From: Candidatus Thiodiazotropha sp. (ex Myrtea sp. 'scaly one' KF741663)
Lineage (GTDB): Bacteria; Pseudomonadota; Gammaproteobacteria; Chromatiales; Chromatiaceae
Length of the DNA stretch: 33,902 nt
Reading direction: 5' to 3'
Assembly: GCA_025655555.1 (NCBI GenBank)
Contig: JAHXIQ010000007.1
Span: 147,010-180,911, forward strand
In this document: positions 1 to 10,210 of the stretch, piece after piece
Layout of the letters: every line of letters starts with the position of its first letter
Numbering within the stretch: position 1 is the stretch's first letter
Program-made: the position numbers and the translations under genes
The notes under the pieces: generated by a model
The model's input: only the letters and a program-made list of their open reading frames with translations
Told to the model about the DNA's origin: nothing
The model's database searches: none

Positions 1-756
1 CGATTTTCCAATCCATTGCATACATTTGACTATGTGCTCTTTTACCATAAAGATCGAGCTGAAGAATTCAGCACAATTGAATCATTCGGTGATCTTCATG
101 ACATGAGCTTAAAGATTGGGCGGATACGTGGTTACGCCAAGCTAACTTCAATACCTGGCGATGACGATTATATCGAGGTGCCTAGTGCCGTTGCTGGGTT
201 CGGAATGCTCCGTAGAAGCAAGCATGACAATACGGAGGATGGAAAAAGAATCGACTTTTTGCTTGAGAGTAAATCTGTAGGGCTGGATATTCTTAAGAGT
301 CGACATGTTGCCAGTGATAAAGGTGACTTCATGTTTCTTGGACAGGCTGGAAGAGAAGAACTTATAAGTAAGGTCAGCCTTAGTATAATGGTTAGTCCGA
401 AAATGGATGCGTCAATTCTGTCAGAAATTAACGATGCGATTGAAGGGAGCAAGCGATTTTTTGACAGCTTGAGATCTAAGATGGTTGCTTCAAATGAGAG
501 TGAGGCTAACCTTGTTTCCCCTACCGGTACAACTATTTTCGCCTATGAAGGGAGGCTCAGTGACAATGCGAGTTTTATTATCCCCCGAAATAGCCAAGTA
601 TTGATCCTTGAGTGGGGAGAGGCCTACACAAACGGACTGCATCGCAACAGTAGTGAATTGATTGGGTTCGGTAAAAGTCAGGTCAAGCTTTTGAATGGCC
701 CTTCGATGGGAAGGGTGGTATGGGTAAAGAACGAACATATATCACTTAGATACTAA
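1..756 (+). CDS. hypothetical protein, 5' end probably cut by the window edge
   Basis: I do not recognise this protein. The frame is open to base 1 with no stop, so the true start may lie outside the window. Inside the window the first usable start is a TTG at 16, giving 246 residues, with no convincing ribosome binding site before it. The product looks soluble: no signal peptide and no membrane segment are visible, and acidic and basic residues are evenly mixed. It is followed after only 5 bases by another unrecognised gene on the same strand, so the two are probably co-transcribed and may work together. Base composition is more AT-rich than the motility cluster further right, which fits an accessory origin. 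No function is proposed. Confidence 0.55.
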   Translation, partial: RFSNPLHTFDYVLFYHKDRAEEFSTIESFGDLHDMSLKIGRIRGYAKLTSIPGDDDYIEVPSAVAGFGMLRRSKHDNTEDGKRIDFLLESKSVGLDILKSRHVASDKGDFMFLGQAGREELISKVSLSIMVSPKMDASILSEINDAIEGSKRFFDSLRSKMVASNESEANLVSPTGTTIFAYEGRLSDNASFIIPRNSQVLILEWGEAYTNGLHRNSSELIGFGKSQVKLLNGPSMGRVVWVKNEHISLRY

Positions 757-761
757 CACTT

Positions 762-2282
762 ATGAAACTACATCTCATGGCGTCGTTCCGGACGCATTTT
801 AGGCTCAATGATGAGGAAGTCCTGGCATCTCCTGATGACTATCAGGAATTCTGGAGGGACGTTGCGGAAGAAACGGCGGCAGACATGGATAATAGTTTCG
901 GTAATGTGAAGTTCCTCCATAAGGTAGATGTGCAGGATGGTCAGTTAAGCCGTTTTCGCTCTGTTAGCACGGATTCACTCTTTCGGCCCCTGCATATAAT
1001 AGAGGTGGGGATTGACCCTGATGATTCACTGCCGAAATTGGTTTGGGGCGAGGTTCTTGCCAAATTTTCTACACATGAAGATATGCTCACTAAGGTAAAA
1101 CTGATTAGTGAGTCAATTTCCGTAAGGATCTACAATAATTCAGTTGCGCTCCTCCAGGCGGATATGGATATTTCTGGTTTGATTGAGAATCAATTGAAGG
1201 AAGGTTTGGCAGGTGATTTTGATGTCCTTCAGGAATTCGGGGTTACCCTTGGTGAGCAGCTATCCAGAAGCATATACCATGAGTATTTGTATAAATTCTT
1301 GTGTGGGGTTTCCAATGGATCCTCTCATGCAGGTCGGTTTATCTCTTGCGAACGCTTTGACTATGAGTCTGCAAAGCTAAATGCCATTCTTACAGAGGAA
1401 AGTAGCAAAGATAAACAAATAGTTCGCGTCAATTGGGTTACTCGCACCATTCTCGTTGAATCGGATGATGAGAGAAACCTGGCAGCAATAATTACCCATT
1501 GGTTGAAAGACTGCGGCGATCAGAATCTCATTGAACGTGCGATGAAGGAGCCTGATGTCAGTGCAATTCGATGGTTGAACTATCTATTCAGGGAAAAAGC
1601 CTATACATGGATCACAAAAGAAGACGGAACGATTGACTACGCAAAGCCTTTCGCAGACGAGTGGCAAGCTATGCTGAATGCCCAATATTATTATGCTACT
1701 TTTGAGGCGATCAATGACTCCCTGACATCAACATTAGCGCATTCGTATCGCGAGTCAACTGGAAAGGGGATAAGGAATACCGGTGCGTTGCGGGAGCTGA
1801 GCCATAAGCTGGAAAGAGATATTATAAATGCCAATCTTGCTACGTTGGAGTACCACAACAATTTTGGCTACTACAAGCGTAAGGTCGGCAGTACGATGAA
1901 AGAAATCATGAATGGGTGGGACTTTGATGAGGCCATTCTTGATGAAGTGAAGAGAAAAACAGAATTATGTGAACAGCGAGTAGATGAACTGCATAAGAAA
2001 GCAGAGAGTCGCTCGGGGTTTTATTCTGATCTGCTCCTTTTGGGTATTGCGTTGGTATCTATATCAGCGTTCCTGTTTCAGATCATTGAGTACGGTCGGA
2101 CGATGTCGCATAATGCGGAACTGGCCGTGTACGAAAGCAATAGCTGGAATCTAATTAAGCTCATATCGGAGCGTCCGACGGATTTCATAATAACGTTAAG
2201 TCTAGCGCTTATAATCGTCTTATTTGCCTTGTACGCTTGGTTTAACGTCTCAAGGTTATGGACTGAACAATCAATGCGTTGA
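762..2282 (+). CDS. hypothetical membrane-anchored protein with C-terminal transmembrane hairpin
   Basis: Unrecognised protein of 506 residues starting at ATG 762; an ATG at 780 is an alternative, and neither has a good Shine-Dalgarno. About 420 residues are hydrophilic, with no signal peptide. A charged, helix-rich stretch (about 345-420) then leads into two hydrophobic segments at about 423-444 and 474-496, and the protein ends 10 residues later. A large cytoplasmic domain, a helical stalk and two C-terminal membrane helices recall the topology of CorA-type channels or membrane-tethered effectors, but the GMN motif of CorA is not visible, so this is only an analogy. It lies 5 bases behind the preceding unknown gene, suggesting a two-gene unit in which this product would be the membrane partner. 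Confidence 0.65.
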   Translation: MKLHLMASFRTHFRLNDEEVLASPDDYQEFWRDVAEETAADMDNSFGNVKFLHKVDVQDGQLSRFRSVSTDSLFRPLHIIEVGIDPDDSLPKLVWGEVLAKFSTHEDMLTKVKLISESISVRIYNNSVALLQADMDISGLIENQLKEGLAGDFDVLQEFGVTLGEQLSRSIYHEYLYKFLCGVSNGSSHAGRFISCERFDYESAKLNAILTEESSKDKQIVRVNWVTRTILVESDDERNLAAIITHWLKDCGDQNLIERAMKEPDVSAIRWLNYLFREKAYTWITKEDGTIDYAKPFADEWQAMLNAQYYYATFEAINDSLTSTLAHSYRESTGKGIRNTGALRELSHKLERDIINANLATLEYHNNFGYYKRKVGSTMKEIMNGWDFDEAILDEVKRKTELCEQRVDELHKKAESRSGFYSDLLLLGIALVSISAFLFQIIEYGRTMSHNAELAVYESNSWNLIKLISERPTDFIITLSLALIIVLFALYAWFNVSRLWTEQSMR

Positions 2283-2467
2283 GATATAATACGCTTTTGG
2301 TAAATTCAATAATCACCTCATCACGTGCCTATGAAAGATGCTGGATTCGTATCTGCTCCGGGCTGAGAACACAGAAATTGGGTGAGGACTCGCCGACATA
2401 ATCGTGGATCTAGCAGGCGATCAGGATCAATGAGCCTGAAGTAATCTGTTTTGTTGTTCGCATGGTT

Positions 2468-2626
2468 TTACTGCGATCGAAGTCGTCGATAGTCCTCATT
2501 CACACCCCTGCGATTGATCGTTGCGCGTAAGCGCTCTGATAATCTATTTATACGCTTAATGCCTGGGTGATCAATTCCAGTGCCACCACGAGATTTGAGT
2601 TTATTTGCCAACGCTTCTAATTTCAC
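2468..2626 (-). CDS. possible small basic protein (52 codons), overlapping the lipoprotein gene
   Basis: On the minus strand a GTG at 2626 opens a 52-codon frame ending in TAA at 2468-2470. The start lies inside the last codons of the lipoprotein gene and is preceded by AAAGGTGAGC, a plausible ribosome binding site, so translation could be coupled. The product begins MKLEALANKL and has a strongly basic C-terminal half (about 12 Arg/Lys in the last 30 residues) that could form one amphipathic helix. It could equally be the surviving tail of a larger lost gene. No family is recognised. Confidence 0.3.
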   Translation of the reverse strand: MKLEALANKLKSRGGTGIDHPGIKRINRLSERLRATINRRGVNEDYRRLRSQ

Positions 2627-2978
2627 TTAGCTCACCTTTGGCAACTTTTTGAATATATATAGCCTTTGGTTTAGGGGGGGTGGTTGAATATAGCACTACA
2701 TGTGTTTCAGTGATTTGGATGCCATCATTCCCGGATTTTATGTACACGCCACCGGGATAACGACCGGAAGTGGAATACCAACCGGATCTATGCTCACGTA
2801 ACCATTTATTAAGAACCGCATACTCGTTATCTTCTGGAGTAAGACGTATTTTTTGCACACCGTCGCTGCTTAGAAATAGGTTTACTTCAGGCTCTAGTTG
2901 TATATCCAGTGATTTACTACAGCCCACTAATACCAGTAATGACAATATGATTAAGATTCTGCTCATTATATTACTCAT
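2601..2978 (-). CDS. small lipoprotein of unknown function
   Basis: 125-residue protein with a classic lipoprotein signal: Arg7, a run of Leu/Ile/Val from 8 to 18, and the lipobox L17-V18-G19-C20. Signal peptidase II would leave a lipidated Cys20. Ser follows at +2, which by the Asp rule favours outer-membrane sorting. The mature part is about 105 residues with a Tyr/Gly-rich middle and no motif I can name. Met5 is a possible alternative start; it keeps the signal intact. The gene runs opposite to the two unknown genes on its left and in the same direction as the acetyltransferase gene 94 bases upstream of it. Codon use and AT content resemble the surrounding accessory stretch. Confidence 0.6.
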   Translation of the reverse strand: MSNIMSRILIILSLLVLVGCSKSLDIQLEPEVNLFLSSDGVQKIRLTPEDNEYAVLNKWLREHRSGWYSTSGRYPGGVYIKSGNDGIQITETHVVLYSTTPPKPKAIYIQKVAKGELSEIRSVGK

Positions 2979-3072
2979 AACGATTGGGTTTTTAGGTGGC
3001 CGGCGTTAGACGAACGTCTTAACCCCAAAGGGTGATTATTTCCGGATAAAACGGACAGGTTCATTTGCACTG

Positions 3073-3522
3073 TTATGTATTTCTCAGTCTCTTGAGAAAG
3101 CAGACAATACGTTCCGTTTCTATGAACCCCAAATGCTTGTGCATCGATATGCTCCGATGGTTGTCAATTTCAGTATCGCTTGCCAATTCTGAGTGGCCTT
3201 GTGATATGGCCCACTGCTCGGCTTGTTGCATCAATAGCTTACCGTAACCCTTACCTTGATACTCAGGTTTAATATACCAAGCCTCGACGTATGGCAGCTT
3301 TACGTTACGACTGCCTTCTGCGAAGTTCCTTATATTCAATTCTAAGAATCCGATGATTTCTGAACCGACTTTGGCAACGTACGCTTGAACAATATCGATA
3401 GATGATCCAGAGAAGTATTCCTTGATTTCTGCGATATGACCATCACTAGTTTTAGGCCAAAGAGTGGTTCTCATCTCTGACCACTGATTGATATCTTTTT
3501 CGGTTGCTTCTCGGATAATCAC
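3073..3522 (-). CDS. GNAT-family N-acetyltransferase, AAC(6')-I-like
   Basis: 149-residue single-domain GNAT protein. The acetyl-CoA binding signature (motif A) is visible as YQGKGYGKLLMQQAEQW. The surrounding motifs, MIIREATE at the start, the ELASDTEIDN block and the ending HLGFIETERIVCF, are the hallmark of the aminoglycoside 6'-N-acetyltransferase AAC(6')-I subgroup known from chromosomal copies in Salmonella and Acinetobacter. Such enzymes transfer acetyl from acetyl-CoA to the 6'-amino group of aminoglycosides; chromosomal members often have other native substrates and need not confer resistance. Length matches the family (about 145-150). The ATG at 3522 agrees with the conserved N terminus. 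It is encoded alone, in an accessory-looking stretch with no linked resistance or transposase gene. Substrate assignment is inference from motif similarity. Confidence 0.75.
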   Translation of the reverse strand: MIIREATEKDINQWSEMRTTLWPKTSDGHIAEIKEYFSGSSIDIVQAYVAKVGSEIIGFLELNIRNFAEGSRNVKLPYVEAWYIKPEYQGKGYGKLLMQQAEQWAISQGHSELASDTEIDNHRSISMHKHLGFIETERIVCFLKRLRNT

Positions 3523-3599
3523 AATTCATCATGCATTTTAGTGGATTATATAGCTGGCTCAAATATTGTAGTATGCCGAACTCTGCGGGTCTTGTTTCA

Positions 3600-3860
3600 C
3601 CCACTATTGACGCATTTTGACTCGCCGATAATCAAATTCGACTTATGGAGGGTTTGCTGGGAATCGGAGTTGATTGAATTTTAGTCAACGGAGGCTCTCT
3701 GAGGCCCGTCAATGACTAATTTTTAGTCAACGCCGGGATGATTCGACTCGCTGTCCTCTCTTTTTTCCTCGTTGGCCACGATATTTTCACCTCCATCGAG
3801 GTTACTTGATCCGTCAACGACATTTTTTATGTCGATGACGGGATCATTTTACTCGTCTCG
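3600..3860. repeat. cluster of degenerate palindromic repeat units downstream of ettA
   Basis: The gene-free stretch 3523-3879 holds at least two and probably three related units. Unit A (about 3704-3750) and unit B (about 3808-3855) both read CCGTCAA, then a hairpin, then CGGGAT, ATT and ACTCG. In A the hairpin is TGACTAA (3713-3719) against TTAGTCA (3723-3729). In B it is CGACAT against ATGTCG around a T-rich loop, extended by GATCCGTCA against TGACGGGATC (3808-3845). A shorter unit at 3607-3624 keeps TTGACGCATTTTGACTCG. The paired differences between A and B preserve the stems, which suggests selection for structure. B could also act as a terminator for ettA, which ends at 3880 on the minus strand. 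Confidence 0.55.
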
Positions 3861-3879
3861 AGTACTTGTGGAGCTGTAT

Positions 3880-5547
<1,668 letters not shown>

Positions 5548-5674
5548 TGTGTCTCTGTCGGTTTGAGGTTAGGCCTGAGTGCATCGGGTTCGAGGCACCG
5601 GTTTCAAGGCGGCGTATGATAACACGGAGAGGAAAAACGCTGATAAAAACGTTAAATCCTGTGCAACTGAATTC

Positions 5675-7951
5675 TCAGATCTGGTGATTTTCTTGGGCGG
5701 TTGGGCGCTGTGTTGATTGAGTTGCCGTGGTCTTGCCAGTTATAGAAGCCGAGCTGGCCTCTTTAATCAGTTTGATCAACTCATCCTCCGGCAGCGGCCG
5801 GCTGTAGTAGAAGCCTTGTGCAAGGCGACAACCTGCAGCCAACAGATGATCGATCTGCGGTTGTTGTTCGACGCCCTCGGCGATCAGGTCGAGATTCAAT
5901 CCCTTGGCCATGGCGATTATTGCGTTGATGATCGAGTTGTCACCTGTTGATTTGATGCCCTGGACGAATGAACGGTCCATCTTCAATGTATTGATGGGTA
6001 GTGTCTGCAGATAACCCAGTGATGAGTAGCCGGTGCCAAAATCGTCGATGGCGATGCGCACGCCTTTGTTGGCGAGTTGGGAGAGGGTGTGGATCGCCTT
6101 GTCCATGTCCTGCATGATGGCGTGCTCGGTGATTTCCAGTTCGAGGATATTTCTCGGCAGGTTCAGGCGTTTGATGATCTTTAGCGTCTTGGCGACAAAC
6201 TGTTCCATCTCGAGCTGCTGTACGGAAATGTTGACCGACAGGCTGAGCGTGACCGACTCTTCGTCGATCCAGCGTCTGATATCGGTGCAGGCCTTGCGCA
6301 GTACCCATTCGCCCAGAGACACGATAAGACCTGATTCCTCAGCCACGCTGATGAATTCATTGGGCTGAATGATTCCCTTTTCCGGATGTTGCCAACGGAC
6401 CAGCGCCTCGACGCCAACCATCTTGCCATCAAGGATGTCGTACTGTGGTTGGTAATAGAGACAAAGCTCGTTGGTGGATATAGCCTTGCGTAGCCCATTT
6501 TCAATGTCGAGGGATTGAGAGAAGTGGGATTTCATCTCATCGGCATAGAAGGCATAACCGTTTTTACCGGCACGCTTCACCTTGTACATAGCCATGTCGG
6601 CGTTTTTGATCAGTGCATCCTTGGTGTCACCATCCGTGGGGTAGATGGAGATGCCGATGCTGAAACTAACGAAAATCTCCTTATCCTTGATAATGAAAGG
6701 GTCGGCTGTAATCCGTAGGATCTTCTCAGCCAGGTTCCTGGCGTCCTGCATGTCATTGATCTCAGGGATCAACAGGTTGAACTCATCACCGCCTACGCGG
6801 GCCAGTGTATCCGCCTCACGTAACTCGCTGCGTAGACGTTGTGAAACCGACTGCAGCAGCTCGTCACCGATAAAGTGACCGAGTGAATCATTGATGATTT
6901 TAAAACGATCCATGTCGAGGTAGAGAATAGCCAGCTTTTTACCGCTGCGTTTGGATTGTGCCATCGCCATGTTCAAGCGGTCACGAAACAGGGTACGGTT
7001 AGGCAGGTTGGTCAGCAGGTCATGATAGAGCTGATACTTGATCAGTTCCTCTGCCTGTTTTCTCTCGGTGATGTCCCGTGCCACACCGTAAGTGCCGACA
7101 AACGCCTTCTGGTTCTCTTCGTCCACCGAATAGATACCAATGGAACTTAATTCAATCGGTACAGATCTTGATTCAAAATATTTGGGGGTATCACTGTGCT
7201 TGCAGCATAACCTCAACTCTGTGCTTCGTGTGGCGCGATCTCCAGTGCGGCGTTCATTGAAAGTGTAGGTTGCCTGGTCGATGTCATCATCGAAAATCAG
7301 CTTGGAGAAGTGCTCGCCGAGGATGTCTTCCTGTTTATAACCCAGTAGTGTCTCGACCCGTTCATTGATGAATGAGAAGCGGCCGTCCTGGTCGAGCAGG
7401 TAGATCATGTCCGGTGAGTTATTGACAATAAATTTGTGCAGGTTCTCCGACTCTTCGAGACGTTTGAGAATGGATTGATTGTCTTGTTTCAGGCGTCGAC
7501 GTTCCAGTGTATTGGATACGGCACGTAGCAACTCATCCGGGGCATATGGCTTGCGTAGAAAATCCTGTGCACCTTTGCGTAGTGCTTGGGTCGCGTGGTC
7601 AAAAGTGGTCTCACCACTGACGACAATAATATCGCAGTCGATACTATGGCTATTGATATGCGCCATTACCTGATGCCCATCCATCTCGGGCATATTGAGA
7701 TCAAGCAGCAACAGATCAAACTGCTGATTGGACAGCAGCTCCACCGCCTCATGCCCGCCTTCAGCAAGGGTGGTATCGTAGCCGGAGAGTCTGAGCAACT
7801 CTTTCAAGCTGGCCCTTGCGCGAGGTTCATCATCAACCACAAGGATGCGTGCGAGAAAACTACGCTGCGGGGCATTGACCTTTATTTTCTTTGGAACTCT
7901 TTTGGGGTCGCCTTCAATGCCGCGCCAGGGTGATGGATAGATTGAGTGCAT
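5675..7951 (-). CDS. response regulator with REC-PAS-GGDEF-EAL domains (c-di-GMP turnover)
   Basis: 758 residues. The receiver domain (about 34-145) has ILVVDDE, phosphoacceptor Asp84 in LLLDLNMPEMDG and the conserved Lys134. A PAS domain follows (about 167-295, ending ARDITERKQ). The GGDEF domain (about 305-470) has an intact GGDEF motif at 387-391, so diguanylate cyclase activity is plausible. An RxxD (378-381) lies five residues upstream, the standard c-di-GMP inhibitory I-site. The EAL domain (about 485-735) has EALVRW, EITEH, DDFGTGYSSL, KMDRSF and AEGVE, all consistent with active phosphodiesterase. Both activities therefore look intact, and phosphorylation or the PAS ligand may decide the balance. 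The gene starts 10 bases after the stop of the HDOD kinase gene, so the kinase is the likely partner. The tail is Ser/Thr/Gln-rich. Confidence 0.92.
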   Translation of the reverse strand: MHSIYPSPWRGIEGDPKRVPKKIKVNAPQRSFLARILVVDDEPRARASLKELLRLSGYDTTLAEGGHEAVELLSNQQFDLLLLDLNMPEMDGHQVMAHINSHSIDCDIIVVSGETTFDHATQALRKGAQDFLRKPYAPDELLRAVSNTLERRRLKQDNQSILKRLEESENLHKFIVNNSPDMIYLLDQDGRFSFINERVETLLGYKQEDILGEHFSKLIFDDDIDQATYTFNERRTGDRATRSTELRLCCKHSDTPKYFESRSVPIELSSIGIYSVDEENQKAFVGTYGVARDITERKQAEELIKYQLYHDLLTNLPNRTLFRDRLNMAMAQSKRSGKKLAILYLDMDRFKIINDSLGHFIGDELLQSVSQRLRSELREADTLARVGGDEFNLLIPEINDMQDARNLAEKILRITADPFIIKDKEIFVSFSIGISIYPTDGDTKDALIKNADMAMYKVKRAGKNGYAFYADEMKSHFSQSLDIENGLRKAISTNELCLYYQPQYDILDGKMVGVEALVRWQHPEKGIIQPNEFISVAEESGLIVSLGEWVLRKACTDIRRWIDEESVTLSLSVNISVQQLEMEQFVAKTLKIIKRLNLPRNILELEITEHAIMQDMDKAIHTLSQLANKGVRIAIDDFGTGYSSLGYLQTLPINTLKMDRSFVQGIKSTGDNSIINAIIAMAKGLNLDLIAEGVEQQPQIDHLLAAGCRLAQGFYYSRPLPEDELIKLIKEASSASITGKTTATQSTQRPTAQENHQI

Positions 7952-7961
7952 ACTTGATCCG

Positions 7962-10079
7962 TTATGTCGTCGATATTCCGGTTCTTGGCAGATAGAGCTG
8001 GAAGCGTGTGCCCTGTCCCTGATTGGATGTACAGCTGATATGACCGGATAACTCGTCGATAAGATTCTTAACGATCGCCAGTCCCAGGCCCGAGTGGGAA
8101 CTGTCCTTCGTAGATGTCACTGGAGTAAATAGCTGTTGCATGATATCTGCCGGGATACCCGGTCCGTCATCTATAATCTGTATCTCTATAAAAGCCTTAC
8201 CGTTGAGATAGGCATTGTCGCGGGTGACAATGTTGAGGTTGCCTCCCTGGTCCATAGCCTCTGCAGCATTTTTCACCAGATTCGTCAGGATCTGTTTCAT
8301 GTGACTGCGCTGTGTATGAATCGCCGGTATATTTCTGTCCAGGTCCAGCGTAGATGAGATATTGTGAGACGGAAAGAGAGATGACTGAAACAACTTGTCC
8401 AAATCGGTGATCAGTTGATTGATGTCAACTGTCCGCTCTTGTTTCTCGAGTCCCTCGGGAATATCGCGCATTCTTAGGATTATTTTTCCTACGCGATCAA
8501 TCTCTTCCTTGATGATGTCGATCTCACCCTGCGCCTCGTGATCCTCGCCCAGTTTCATGCCCAGAATGTGTAGATAGTTATTGATGATACCCAGTGGGTT
8601 ATTCGCTTCATGTACCACTTTGCGGGCTTCCAGATGGAATGCTGCCCGCTCTTCATCGATCACCTGTTGTTGCGATTGTGCCATCTCCTGCTGGCGAATC
8701 AGCGTCTGTGCGGCCTCTTTGGCAAACAGCTGCAATAAGGACTGTTGTTCCTCCAAAGCATGCCAAAGCGATTCGGTCAGGCCGATGGCAATGAGCCCCA
8801 TCCGTTGTTGCTCACTGGTCAGTGGGAGATAGAGCAGGTCATCGGATCTTACATAACGTGCCAGTTGGCGGTCTCCGACGGGAAGAGGCTCATCAGCGGA
8901 GGCTTCAAACGAGTGGCAGATCTCCTGGCTGATAAATGCCTTCGATGCAAGACTGCGCTCGGATTCAGTGGAAAAAACAATCCCTTCTAAAAGTTTGTCA
9001 TCCGCGAGTATGGGGTCAATGGGTTGAAGTTTTTTCTCATCACTGTCGAAGAGTAGAAAACAGGTCTGCTTGAAGCCGAATAAGAGATCAAGATCGTGTT
9101 GAATCTGCTGTAGTGTCATCGGCAGATCGTTCTTTTCAGGGCTTGAATCGATACCGCCGCCAAACAAGGCTGCCTGTTTAACTCTCTCACCGAGAGCTTG
9201 CTGGTGTGATTGTGCCTGCGGGTCGCTTTTCTCGGAGGGGAGGGCAATGCCCAGACTGCGGGCAGTGGTTTTCGCCTTTTCCTGGCTCTCATTGAGAAGC
9301 TTTTCCACCATCGACTGATTGAGCCCGAACAGTAGGTCAGCACGCTCAAGGGTTTCGTTGTCAGGCGTCGTTTCGAAATGTGACAGGTGGCTGGCGAGAT
9401 TGATGAGCTTAACCAGATGGGAGCCGTCGAGTACCGTCTCTGCCGGTTCGTATTGATAGAGGACGGCATCGGAGAGAAATGAGCGCAGTTCCCAGCTATC
9501 AATGAGTTGTGCCGCCACCGCCGGTGAGGTGTAACCCGTATCCTCCTTTTCTGCCTGACTCAATGCACTGCCGGTCAGGTTCTGATCAAGAATTTTCTGA
9601 TAGACCTCAGGATAGGCTTGCAACAGTGCGAGTTGGCCCAGACGGTGCAGGAGACCTGCAAAATAGGCCTCCTCCGGAGCGGTGTAAGTGGTTAGCTCAG
9701 CTAGGGATCTTGCACAGTAGGCACAGACCAGGGAGTGATACCAGATGCGGTCGACTGTTCGTCCCATCTGTTTTCCAAGCTGGCCGAAGAACTGCTGTAC
9801 CGCACTGTTGATGGCGATTGTCCTGACGCTCTTCATGCCGAGGACGACCAGCAGGCGATGCAGATCGCTGATCTCTTGCCACTGGCGGTAAAAAGGGGAG
9901 TTGGCGGCTGAGATGACCTTGGATGAGACGGAGGCATCTTTGCGGATGATATCCGCTAATTTGGCGATGCTGACGTCCGGATTATTACAGCTGTCGATCA
10001 ATTCTATGAGAATAGCCGGCGGTGACGGAAGATTGGAAAATCTTCCGCTGAATGACTTTGTCTCAGGAGTATTAGTCAC
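7962..10079 (-). CDS. HDOD-GAF sensor histidine kinase
   Basis: 705 residues with no membrane segment, so a soluble kinase. The N-terminal HDOD domain (about 10-230) carries LPSPPAILIELI and the KDASVSSKVISAANS and LGMKSVRTIA motifs of that family. A GAF-like region spans about 320-465. The phosphoacceptor helix follows with His490 in VVHEANNPLGIINN. The ATPase domain has the N box NLVKNAAEAM, DDGPGIP and GLGLAIVKNL, so the kinase looks catalytically complete. HDOD proteins often sit in motility and c-di-GMP signalling. The downstream gene encodes a REC-PAS-GGDEF-EAL regulator, giving an apparent cognate pair that feeds a phospho-signal into c-di-GMP metabolism. Placement head-to-head with the flagellar cluster suggests a role in the motile/sessile choice, which is inference. 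Confidence 0.9.
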   Translation of the reverse strand: MTNTPETKSFSGRFSNLPSPPAILIELIDSCNNPDVSIAKLADIIRKDASVSSKVISAANSPFYRQWQEISDLHRLLVVLGMKSVRTIAINSAVQQFFGQLGKQMGRTVDRIWYHSLVCAYCARSLAELTTYTAPEEAYFAGLLHRLGQLALLQAYPEVYQKILDQNLTGSALSQAEKEDTGYTSPAVAAQLIDSWELRSFLSDAVLYQYEPAETVLDGSHLVKLINLASHLSHFETTPDNETLERADLLFGLNQSMVEKLLNESQEKAKTTARSLGIALPSEKSDPQAQSHQQALGERVKQAALFGGGIDSSPEKNDLPMTLQQIQHDLDLLFGFKQTCFLLFDSDEKKLQPIDPILADDKLLEGIVFSTESERSLASKAFISQEICHSFEASADEPLPVGDRQLARYVRSDDLLYLPLTSEQQRMGLIAIGLTESLWHALEEQQSLLQLFAKEAAQTLIRQQEMAQSQQQVIDEERAAFHLEARKVVHEANNPLGIINNYLHILGMKLGEDHEAQGEIDIIKEEIDRVGKIILRMRDIPEGLEKQERTVDINQLITDLDKLFQSSLFPSHNISSTLDLDRNIPAIHTQRSHMKQILTNLVKNAAEAMDQGGNLNIVTRDNAYLNGKAFIEIQIIDDGPGIPADIMQQLFTPVTSTKDSSHSGLGLAIVKNLIDELSGHISCTSNQGQGTRFQLYLPRTGISTT

Positions 10080-10130
10080 GCAGATCCTAAATTCATATGC
10101 TTAACAATTGGTTATGAGGCTAATTAATAG

Positions 10131-10144
10131 CACTTAATTAAGTG
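10131..10144. promoter_or_regulatory. 14-bp perfect palindrome upstream of the HDOD kinase gene
   Basis: CACTTAATTAAGTG is a perfect dyad 52 bases before the kinase start codon, inside the divergent region between the kinase gene and fliL. The size and position fit an operator for a dimeric regulator, but no matching promoter boxes are clear, so the function is open. Confidence 0.3.
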
Positions 10145-10210
10145 TGGATAAAGCCATATTTTCAGTTTTTTCATGCATAAAGCCTGACCCAGACGACTTG
10201 CTTAATATAA

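Noticed and set aside
2986..3072. Possible integron attC site: GTTAGACG/CGTCTTAAC hairpin at 3005-3023 in a run of small, unrelated genes
   Set aside because: GTTAGAC fits the GTTRRRY core, but no matching RYYYAAC partner at attC distance and no L'/L'' boxes could be found; no integrase in the window.
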